Shown: positions 54,428-64,000 of the stretch, in pieces | Numbering within the stretch: the first letter of the stretch is position 1 | Layout of the letters: each line of letters opens with the position of its first letter | DNA from: Yponomeuta sedellus | Lineage: Eukaryota; Arthropoda; Insecta; Lepidoptera; Yponomeutidae | Assembly (NCBI GenBank): GCA_934045075.1 | Contig: OW203745.1 | Location: 10,305,873-10,369,872 of the forward strand | DNA length: 64,000 nt | Reading direction: 5' to 3' | Notes under the pieces: model-generated | Database searches by the model: none | What the model saw: only the letters and a program-made list of their open reading frames with translations | Told to the model about the DNA's origin: nothing | Position numbers and translations under genes: made by a program

Positions 54428-54685
54428 CTGAGATTTCCGCACTTAGCCTCATAGTTGGGCCATTGTACGTGCCATTGTACGTAGCAAGCGCTAAGGTACG
54501 CTAACACCTAAGACACTAGGGTTTCCTTACGATGTTTTCCTTCACCGTCAGCGAGTAGTATTGCTACTATAATTTCACAAATTTACATAACTTAGAAAAC
54601 AAAGTCATTGGTACATGCCGGTTCGAACCCATGACCCCCGATTGAGAAGCCGGCGTTCTACACCGCTCCGCTACCACCGCTCTCT
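54428..54685 (-). mobile_element. SINE family D
   Basis: Minus strand: head AGCGGTGGTAGCGGAGCGGT and GGGTTCGAACCGG, central CTGACGGTGAAGGAAAACAT, then a variant tail like the fragment at 8310-8482 (TATGAGGCTAAGTGCGGAAA). A GCCATTGTACGT word is tandemly duplicated. Confidence 0.75.
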
Positions 54686-54711
54686 GTTGTAGTGTTTTAG
54701 TAGTATTCGCT

Positions 54712-54829
54712 CCACCAACCCGGACTTGGCACCGAATGTCCCGGTCGAGTGTGCACTAACCTAACCTAACCTTCCTGCGATGCAGGAAGAGACCCGTGCC
54801 CCAATATTAGGGACATACAAGGGTTTACA
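54712..54829 (+). mobile_element. 5S-derived SINE, 3' third
   Basis: CTCCACCAACCCGGACTTGG, an expanded CTAACCTAACCTAACC, TTCCTGCGATGCAGGAAGAG, GGGACATACAAGGGTTT. Preceded directly by a SINE D on the opposite strand. Confidence 0.7.
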
Positions 54830-54879
54830 TCGAAGATAAAAAGTACCCTAAAGCACCGTACTTGCATGCTTCTAATGAA

Positions 54880-55045
54880 TGTTGATGAAGCGAAAGAGAT
54901 CTGAAAGAAACCTACGTATGGAAGCCTTTTATGTATTTAGTTTACTGGTGTGTACAACAACGTAAATAGTTCTAATCCAAACTGTTAGGATCGTGGCATG
55001 TGACAGAATCTGGTATCTGCATATCCCTCCGGGATACAGTATATG
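54880..55045 (+). mobile_element. LINE 3' end, family X, interrupted
   Basis: AATGTTGATGAAGCGAAAGA, then about 70 unrelated bases, then GTTAGGATCGTGGCATGTGA, ATATCCCTCCGGGATACAG. Confidence 0.55.
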
Positions 55046-55859
55046 TTTCTTATTTATTTTTAAAATATCACTTTAATTGTAAATCAATTAATTTAATGCG
55101 TAGTTCTAGAGTAAGTTGAAAATCATAAACTCACACGAAGTCCATTATTTATTCTCTCCTATATTTGGTTGAGCTTCTCTCATACAAAACTTGAACACCG
55201 TTTCTTCGTCATCTAAAATAACAATTAACAAAACCACTTCTAAAGCGACAGTTTGATTATTCTCATTTTTTTTCTTTTACTGTACTTTGAGCTAAGCATA
55301 GACGCGTGCCATACTTAGATCAGTAAACTTATACGAAGAAAAAATAAATGAAAACAATGATAAATTTAAGCATTAGCTTTCTAGAAATAATTAAGATTAT
55401 TACCTAATTTTATTAACGCTTTAAATAAAATCCAACAATGACACTTAAAATTGTCTTAGATTGAATGAAATGATTTGTTAATAAAAAAGAAGCCATGAAA
55501 ATTATTCAATTGCGACGAATAACCCAATGTTTTACCGGCGAATTTTCATTCCTAAGTGTAAAAACTTGAAACAAAGGAAAAAAGAACATTAATAATCTAA
55601 AGTAGAGTCGGCAGATATTAAATTTCATACCTTCCTTCTTCATAAAAGAGACTGGGGTATTATATTAATAAACGCATCAGTTTTCACTCGACCACTCAAC
55701 TTTTATACTTTCAATGCTTACTTATAATAAAGCCAACGGTACTCACAATAAAAAACCCGCAGCACAATAGCTCACCATCACCCACAAAAAAAACCATAAC
55801 ACACCACGAACACCACACCAATCCTTGAAAAAACCGTTTAGGCCTCACGAAACGGCCTA
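55046..55859. other. AT-rich intergenic
   Basis: Nothing assigned; leads into the GC-rich island below. Confidence 0.4.
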
Positions 55860-56110
55860 CGCAAATACGCCCCGAAATTAGTGAAAATTTGCAATTCTAC
55901 CCACGATCGCCGTCGACGGGACGCAAGAGTCTGGACCGAAGTCTGGAGCGCGCGCGGTGTCCCGGCGGGCAGTCGGGAACGGACTGACGGATGAGGCAAT
56001 CTCGCTACGAGACTTGAGTGTGGGACCGAAATGCGGGACGTTTTTCTGGAGCTGCGATGACTGCAACGTGCACGAAATTGAAGGCTGGAGATGCATTGAG
56101 AGTGATGTGT
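55860..56110 (-). promoter_or_regulatory. CpG-rich island, possible promoter or first exon
   Basis: Abrupt GC and CpG enrichment in AT-rich surroundings, not shared with any repeat in this window. The minus strand contains CCGTCAGTCCG, which includes an initiator-like TCAGT. A 72-codon minus frame is Ser/Pro-rich without motifs, so I would read it as untranslated leader, not a protein. Confidence 0.25.
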
Positions 56111-56935
56111 TTTTGCGTTAGATTGTTGAGCGTTTATTTCGGTAAGCCTCTTCGAGCTACGAACGATGAATGGACCTAATAGCTGTTTCGCGTGGAACGC
56201 TGCGCCGTTCCAAAGAATTTATCCTGTTGATTTGCTGCTGTGTTCGAAAGAGTAGTAAAAGTTGATTTTTTTTGCTTTACCTAAAGGTTATATGTAATAA
56301 CAGCAAATTTATAACATAAAATTTGAATCGTAGTTGTTCTTTCTCTATTTTTTATGGTTCAATTCAATTCCGAAATTCAAAGTAGTACAGAAACTGCGAA
56401 CTTAATGAACATTGCGAGTGAAACTAGGTATCGATTTCCAATTCTAGAGAAAAAATGGTCTCCAAACTTTAACTACGGTTACCTAATAGTTTTAAATATA
56501 ATATTTTTTTAATATATCTGGCTTTAAATACAGACATCATTGGCATTTAATTAAGATTTTAAATAACTATAATAATACATAATATAAATATAATAAAAAA
56601 AATATTATTACGTTATGGACGTATTATTATTATTAAGAAACATTTAAGCAACATAAGAAATATTTATTATTATTAGGAAGATCAACTTGTTTATTAATGA
56701 CGGCAAAGAACAGAGAAAAGTCCTTATTCTAATGCAAAACTCACTGTACAAAATGTCGACCAATCAAATCTCGAGAAGTTGTTTTGCACAAGGAGTTTGT
56801 ATGTCGATTATTCTTCGCACGAGGAGTTTATGTAGAGTATTTTTGAAAGGAAGAAAAGAAACACAATTTGTGTTTTCCACAAGGAGGTTGTAATAGCATT
56901 GAGAAGGAGGTTGAATATATTGTTGTGTTCTAATT
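56111..56935. other. Intergenic
   Basis: AT-rich with TATTATTATTA-type simple sequence. Three partial GARGAGTTTGTR / AGGAGGTTG words near 56760-56900 hint at a decayed repeat. Confidence 0.35.
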
Positions 56936-57355
56936 TCAACACGGCGGTAGCCCAGTGGGCAGAACAATGAACTTGGAAGCGAGAGATCCAGGTTCGATTT
57001 CTAATGCGGGTATTTACCAATAACTTTTATTTCTTTAAAAACCTATTTAGATGCTAAAAATTCCACCCACCATGCCGGGATTCGAACTTGCGACCTCTGG
57101 CTATCCGTGCCAGGGCTCTTTCCAACTGAGCTAATGGGCGACTCACCGGCATCAGTGGAATTTCGAACCTATTTACAATATTCTCTGTATAACGTACAGG
57201 CAGCGACATCTGGCTGAAGTAATTTGCATCACTTGCAGCCCTGAGTACCTTTATTTCTATGTTATGTAAATTTGTGAAGTTATAGTAGTACTCGCTAACG
57301 ACGAAGGAAAACATCGTGAGGAAACCTGAATATCTGAGATGTTCAATTGAGGGGT
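56936..57355 (+). mobile_element. SINE family D interrupted by SINE family A
   Basis: Left part 56936-57034: head GGCGGTAGCCCAGTGGGCAG and B box AGGTTCGATTTC, then TATTTACCAATAAC. Right part from 57250: ATGTAAATTTGTGAAGTTAT, CTCGCTAACGACGAAGGAAA, ACATCGTGAGGAAACCTGAA. A D-like tail (GGCAATTAAGCCCATACCCT) reappears at 57465-57515 after an aberrant stretch. Confidence 0.85.
57035..57249 (-). mobile_element. SINE family A, long form, inside SINE D
   Basis: 215 bp flanked by TTTATTTCT (57026-57034 and 57250-57258). Minus strand: upstream module from GGTACTCAGGGCTGC with AGGTTCGAAATTCCACTGAT, then A box TTAGCTCAGTTGGAAAGAGC, B box AAGTTCGAATCCC and the standard 3' end. Since the duplication encloses the upstream module, the long form moves as one unit. 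Confidence 0.88.
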
Positions 57356-57359
57356 TGAA

Positions 57360-57936
57360 TGAGGCAATTTTGAGCGAGAAAAAATCACAGGTGTTTTTTC
57401 AAGCTTGATATTGCCTCATAAAAATCGAAATTGCACATGAAGTGGCCAATCTTCGTGGGCAGGCGTGGCAATTAAGCCCATACCCTCATTTTCTCTGACA
57501 GAAGACCTGTGCTTGCATCAAAATCTAACACTAGCATAGTAATTAAAGTGCTTTTTAATCACTGTTTTTACTATGTACTAGTCCTAATTTTGCTATGGTA
57601 GAGTCAGCAACCATTTCAACTTTACATGCTTTTACCTTTTGCAGTTATGCTACGTGTGATTTTACAATAAACTCGGAACAGTTGATCAGCTATCGACTGT
57701 ACTAAGTTTAAGCTATGTCACTCTTGTCAGTCACCCTTAGGCAATACATAAAGTCCTGAATCATCTTAGGGTCCGTCGCTTGCAGACGCGACTAGCGAGA
57801 GTGATCTGAAAGCGTATTGCGTAATTTCATTGGAACTTATTTTTCTATGTAGGTTATAAGCGTCCCACTGCAGGGCACAATTAAGCCCTCTGTCAGTGAG
57901 AAAGTACTTATGACATATATTACTTAATATTACGGT
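57360..57936. other. Intergenic with SINE D tail
   Basis: 57465-57515 is the detached D tail. A second D-like phrase (GCGTCCCACTGCAGGGCACA) is at 57859-57878. Otherwise unassigned. Confidence 0.4.
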
Positions 57937-58228
57937 TTTAGCAACAACAGGCGCGGTCATTTGCAGGATGGGTCCCGCGACTACCGCTAGTGGCAGTTTT
58001 TCCGAGCGCTTCCGTGTTTCGCAAGGCACGTTAAGCCGTTGATGCCGGTTGTCATGTAATGGCAGTCGTTAAGCCATGTCAGAGGCCTTATGGGTGGTTT
58101 GGTAACTTCTGACAGTTAAGGCCTGCCGCTGTCTTACAATTCTCCACCAACGTGGTGGAGTTTGGCCTAACCTTCCTGCGATGCAGGAAGAGACCCGTGC
58201 CCCAGCAGTGAGAACGTACAAGGGTTTA
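57937..58228 (+). mobile_element. 5S rRNA-derived SINE
   Basis: Starts within the 5S-like head (GCAACAACAGGCGCGGTCAT, TTGCAGGATGGGT) and runs to GAGAACGTACAAGGGTTTAT. The middle is shortened where other copies read CCCGGACTTGG. Confidence 0.75.
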
Positions 58229-58280
58229 TACCTACCATACCTACCTACGGTTTTAGAGGTTATTGTTTCAGATGTTCCCG

Positions 58281-58389
58281 TACCTCAGAGCTCGGAAACT
58301 CTCATCCACTGTGGGCACGCGTGGTGGTTAAACCCATATTCTCTCTTTGAGAGAAGCACTGTGCCCAGCAGTGGGACGTTACAGGTTAA
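58281..58389 (+). mobile_element. SINE family D, tail
   Basis: ATCCACTGTGGGCACGCGTG, ATATTCTCTCTTTGAGAGAA, GCCCAGCAGTGGGACGTTAC. Confidence 0.65.
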
Positions 58390-59306
58390 AGGGTATAAAG
58401 ATGCAACATCGCACTAAACTAATATTGATATATTGGCAAGAAATATTTATCCATCAAAATCGCACAGCTATGGTACAATAACATAATTATATAGAGTACA
58501 TTTTTGACATAAGATTACAGGATATACACTTAATAATGAACGTGAATAATGACGTCTAAACTAAGCAGGGCCTGTTGTGTAGAGCATCATATGTCTTTCA
58601 TTAATTTTACGATAGAGCAAAAGATAGAGAACACTTTATTGCACAACTACAAAAAAGAATACAACCATGCTTTTAATTATTCACTAAAAAGATAAATATA
58701 ATATAAAAAAAGAAAAAAATAATAGATAAAAAGATTTGCTCAATTTGACCTATTATAGAACATAGATAAAACTGTTGTAATAATTATTACTAAAATATAA
58801 TTTTAATTTTTTTTTTAGGTTTACCATATAAATACTCCATTTTTATTTATTATTATTTTATTATTACATTATTTTATTATAAAATTTTAATCATTCTTCA
58901 GTGAAATTTATAACTTAAAGAAAAGCGCCCAGGGTCGCAAATACAAATTGTATCTTATACATTTTCAGATTCCTTTTAGAAGAAAATTAATGCCAATGTA
59001 TTCGAAGCATCAGAAACTCAAGCAAGCGTGAACAAGTTAAAAGTCACGCATCCATTACGCACTTACGTTTTGGCTTTTTCTGAACCCGAATTCAGTAGGT
59101 CCATAAAACAGAATTGAAATGTATCCCAAGTTTTTTTATTGATATCCGGGCAATTTTATGGACAAAGTAGTAGAGACGGAGGTCAGATTTTAACACCGTG
59201 CATCAATATACGTAAACTATATTGATCTTTCAAAACTCTATTTTTATAGACTTTTGAAAGATCCAAGTAAGTCTTCAAGGAGGTATTTAATAGAGTTAGA
59301 TCACTA
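58390..59306. other. AT-rich intergenic
   Basis: 58618-58700 (-) is a family Q LINE terminus (reversed GAGAACACTTTATTGCACAA). The rest is AT-rich and unassigned. Confidence 0.4.
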
Positions 59307-59493
59307 CCGTTGGAGTAAACGTGTTGGAGCAAACTTAGTGTAGGACGCCCTCCGACCAAGTGGGATGACGATTTGCGAAAAACTGCCGGCAGATGCTGGA
59401 TGCGGCAAGCTGAAGACAGGACGCTATGGCGCTCATTAGGGGAAGGCTATGTCCAGCAGTGGACTACATAATACAGCCTGAAGAAGAAGAAGA
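59307..59493 (+). mobile_element. RTE-like LINE 3' end (family Y)
   Basis: CGTTGGAGTAAACGTG, a deletion, GTGTAGGACGCCCTCCGACC, GGCAGATGCTGGATGCGGCA, ending CAGCCTGAAGAAGAAGAAG. Confidence 0.75.
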
Positions 59494-59520
59494 TCACTTC
59501 TATAAACTACTATCTTTTAA

Positions 59521-59671
59521 TGTAGCGTATGAACGTCCCACTGTAAAGCGCAAGACTTTTCTTTGTGACAAAGTATGGGCTTAATTACCACGCGCGCCCA
59601 CTGCGGATTGGCAATTTCAAACGCTGAGGTATTTGACTACTTCAGACACTCAGGTTTCCCTACGATGTTTT
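59521..59671 (-). mobile_element. SINE family D, 3' half
   Basis: Reversed GTAGCGTATGAACGTCCCAC, CGCGCGCCCACTGCGGATTG, CAGGTTTCCCTACGATGTTT. Confidence 0.7.
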
Positions 59672-59944
59672 TATTAAGTAAGTTAAGTTGTTAAATGCGA
59701 AGTTCTATGTTACATACACCACACTACGTTACCATAAGCTCTGTACTTACTTGGAAAATCCTAGTTTGGAACCAGGTCAAGTGATTGTGTTGTGTAGAAG
59801 TTATTATTTTGTAAAAGTGTAAGTTCAAAATATTTTTCGCTAGACGTCAATAATAATCTTATTAACAGAGTCTATAAAGTTGTTCTTGTCTTAGCACTTT
59901 AAAGTTTTTTTTTCTGTTATTATTACCACACTTATCTATATAAA

Positions 59945-60303
59945 TTAAATTCAAAGTCCTTACTGACTGACTCACTCATCAACGCCCAGCAGAAGCCGTT
60001 GGGCCTAGGAAGTCAAAATTTTGCACAGAGGGTCTATATATAATGTAGGCATGAAATAAGACTTTAATTCTTATGAAATAAGACTTTAAGATTTTAATTA
60101 AACCCCTTTGGGCGAAAAAGGGAGGCCTAAATTTGTATGGGAGGTAAAAAGAATGTTGTCTAATTTTCTTGAAACTTAAAATAAATATTATACTCTTCAA
60201 CACAATGGATTGAACAAGTGTTTCTCCGTTTTTCTAAATTCAAGCCTTAAGGGAGTGAACGAGGTTGCGAAAAAGAGTGAACGAATCGCGGGCAAAAGCT
60301 AGT
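59945..60303 (+). mobile_element. Helitron-like unit 1
   Basis: Starts in AAATTCAAAGTCCTTACTGA, CTGACTCACTCATCAACGCC, contains AAATTTTGCACAGAGGGTCT and GGGAGGCCTAAATTTGTATG, and ends GCGGGCAAAAGCTAGT. The CTAG-T end fits the CTRR-T rule. It joins directly to the next unit. Confidence 0.5.
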
Positions 60304-60505
60304 TAGTATTATAAAGGCGAAAGTTTGTGAGTGTGTATATTTGTTACTTCTTCACGCCTAAACGGCTAGAGCAATTTTATTAAAATTTGGTATGGAGTTA
60401 GCAGACACCCTGGATTGACACATAGGCTACGTTTTACTGCATTAAAATATCTTATTCCCATGGAAAAATCGACAAACCACGGGCAACACCGCGGGGCACA
60501 GCCAG
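60304..60505 (+). mobile_element. Helitron-like unit 2
   Basis: TAGTATTATAAAGGCGAAAG, TTGTTACTTCTTCACGCCTA, GGTATGGAGTTAGCAGACAC, CACCGCGGGGCACAGCCAGT. Same family as 31805-32003 and 11893-12058. Confidence 0.45.
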
Positions 60506-60631
60506 TTATGTGATAAGTATTATTACTATTAAGTAGGTACTTGCAGTTATAGCACGAAGGTGTCAAATAAACGAGCTATTTGAATGTACTGATGGCAATG
60601 ATTGGCGAGTTTTAATGTATTATGTTATTCG

Positions 60632-62187
<1,556 letters not shown>

Positions 62188-63435
62188 TCCAAGATCTTTA
62201 CATCAAAGTAAATGCTGCATCCAATTTGATACATTGTTGCTGCAGATTAATAAAATCGACAACAGGTCAACCTTTACATGTTTGTTACAAATTCATCGGT
62301 TGTCAGATGTTCCGTGAAATCAAATCACATCAATTTATTTTAACCTAAAGAATTTACCTACTGTTGCCTGAATGTCAATGTACAGTGTAAAATGTTAGCC
62401 GCTGCCTTCGTGCCGAATAGTAGTGGAGAAAAAGGCAGCGGGAAAAAAACTCCACGAGTACGCTCGACAATGAAATACTCCGTCGAGTATACAGTCGACA
62501 GCACGCGTGCACTCTACTAAGTTACATTACGGTCGATTTTGCAACGAAAATGTAAAGGCTGACTGTCAACTGTACCACGCAGCGGCACCAATCCATCGGT
62601 TTGAACCCAGTAGTTTAGTTCGTAGAAAGATAATGTCGCTCTCCTAAGCCCAAGCGCACCTTGACTTGTTAATCCCTGAAATTTGTACAGAGATAATCTC
62701 ATTTGATCCTCGCAATTTTTCTCCAGGCACGCAAAAGGAGGCGAGCGTCTAAAAAAAGGAAAATAGCCTTAAGTCCCTAAGTAATGGAATTTATATTGAT
62801 TGATTGACCTTATTACAATAAAATTTACGGTCCCAAGTGGGTATTGGTAATCTAAAATCAATAGGCCGCTGTCATTAGTGTCCCGCTCAATTCTAAAGGG
62901 CAGATGAGACGTTATAATCAAAATATGAGAGGTGCCGCTCAGTTTTTGTCGAGTAACTTCATTAGGTGGTTTAGAGAAAGTTCAGAGGAGGATGACAGTG
63001 ATGGATAGAGGGGGCAACAGCGCCCGTGCGCCTCACGAAATTGCCGACGACTTTGTAAGGAGTTTAAAATGACTCCGAAATGAAGGTCTTTGTTTTAGCA
63101 ATAATGGTCTCGACATGAGCTTGTTTCAGAAACAGAACTCGACGCGGTATAAAGTGTCGTAATAATTATTTTGGTGAGCAACATTTTTGCGGGTAAAAGA
63201 GGGCTATTCGCGAGCGATGCTCGCAGCCCCGGCTAACTGAGTGATTTTTGAACTAAAACTTTCGTAAGCACAACACATTGTAGACATTGTAAGTGTGAGA
63301 CGAGCAACCGACGACGCGAGCTCCGTCTCTGCTCACCATGATTAAGCTCTGCGAATCGGAGCGAAACCTGGTCGGACTTTTCCGATATAACAACACCCGT
63401 AAGTAAATCCGGACTAAAAGTCTATAACTAAGTGA
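62188..63435. other. Intergenic, apparently unique sequence
   Basis: No repeat family of this window recognised. Mixed composition, richer in GC than average around 62395-62520 and 63000-63070. No ORF with motifs. Confidence 0.4.
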
Positions 63436-63790
63436 TCTTAAACCATCACGAAGGTTAAGCAACATAAAGAGCGTTCAGTGCATAGATAGGTGACCGTCTA
63501 TGACTAACGCTAGTGGCATTTTTCCGAGCGGTTCCGTGCTTCGCAATGGACGTTAGCAGTTGGTGCCGGCTGCCGTCGATAGATGGCAGCTAAGCTGAGT
63601 CAAAAGCCATAGGGCGGCTTGAAAACTTCTGACAGTAAGACCAGCTTACAAGGTGGAGACTTGCACTAGTCTTGCAAGTCTCCATCAATCCAGACTTAGC
63701 CCCCGTAATGGAGTATGGCCCATACCTTCCTCAAGGAAGAGACCCGTGCCTCTCGGTGGGGACATAATGGGTAAATGATGATGATGATGC
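63436..63790 (+). mobile_element. 5S rRNA-derived SINE with the most 5S-like head
   Basis: GATCTTAAACCATCACGAAG, GTTAAGCAACATAAAGAGCG, TTCAGTGCATAGATAGGTGA, CCGTCTATGAC follow insect 5S rRNA in order through the internal promoter. The body continues TAACGCTAGTGGCATTTTTC to TGATGATGATGATG. It represents a diverged subfamily of the 19071-19436 type. Confidence 0.75.
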
Positions 63791-64000
63791 AAACGCGCTA
63801 CAGCATATTATTATGTTTTTTTTTCCATTTTTAGGGAAGCGCGCGCTAAAATCGCGTTTATAAGTGGCCTTGGGCGATGACTTTAAGGTGCTACGCGGCG
63901 CTAACGAGCCCTACCAGTGGAACAAATCATATATTCTTTTATACCGCGTCTTCTTAAGTCAGGAACGCGACTCGGCAAACGTAGTGAAGAACGCCAACCG
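63791..64000 (+). other. Window end with start of a family Y fragment
   Basis: 63962-64000 (GAACGCGACTCGGCAAACGT, AGTG) matches the RTE-like C-terminal coding region and is cut by the window end. The preceding 170 bp are unassigned. Confidence 0.5.

Noticed and set aside
55878..56096. 72-codon minus-strand ORF in the CpG island
   Set aside because: Biased composition leaves frames open by chance; no motif or conserved domain seen.
63436..63510. Possible true 5S rRNA gene
   Set aside because: Only the internal promoter part resembles 5S; the 3' half of 5S is replaced by SINE body sequence.

Overview
The window is eukaryotic, most probably from a lepidopteran (moth or butterfly) genome. It is AT-rich and almost wholly intergenic, with no operons, and is packed with repeat families of lepidopteran character: tRNA-headed SINEs, 5S-rRNA-headed SINEs, 3' ends of RTE-like and other LINEs, TA-flanked mariner-type MITEs and Helitron-like segments. 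Species cannot be read from the sequence. No ordinary single-copy host gene could be identified with confidence. The only intact protein-coding units are a two-ORF non-LTR retrotransposon and one two-exon transposase-like gene.

Layout. 1-2.8 kb: unassigned DNA and a long-armed foldback MITE. 2.8-7.3 kb: an apparently intact CR1-like LINE, with ORF1 (PHD finger plus coiled coil) and ORF2 (APE endonuclease plus reverse transcriptase), ending in a (GATT)n tail. 8-20 kb: SINE copies, LINE 3' fragments and a 5S-derived SINE family. 20.3-23.0 kb: a GC-rich presumed promoter and a 683-aa spliced gene that combines a ZAD-like C4 finger, a THAP-like C2CH finger, a DDE transposase core and a SWIM finger. 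25-31 kb: MITEs, SINEs and unassigned AT-rich sequence. 32.1-38.8 kb: a young, complete Ty1/copia element (221-bp LTRs, 5-bp target duplication, half-tRNA-iMet primer site) broken by two 1-base frameshifts and by a 2.1-kb mariner-like element carrying its own decayed transposase. 41.2-43.4 kb: a 5'-truncated, mutated LINE reverse transcriptase. 44-60 kb: dense nested SINEs, MITEs, a hAT-like MITE and Helitron-like units. 60.6-62.2 kb: a 1.55-kb compound tetranucleotide array, (AAAT)n-(GATA)n-(AAAT)n. 62.2-64 kb: mostly unassigned, closing with a 5S-derived SINE.

How the parts relate. The families depend on each other. SINEs carry internal pol III promoters and need LINE enzymes to move, and MITEs need transposases supplied in trans. 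Nesting gives a relative chronology: mariner inside copia, SINE inside MITE, SINE inside SINE, and a MITE inside a repeat that is present uninterrupted 2.6 kb upstream. The best candidate for an undescribed biological system is the spliced ZAD/THAP/DDE/SWIM gene at 20481-23033. The modular SINEs (5S head; shared tRNA head with exchanged tails; two-part head) are the next most interesting. All family assignments come from reading motifs by eye; no database search was possible.
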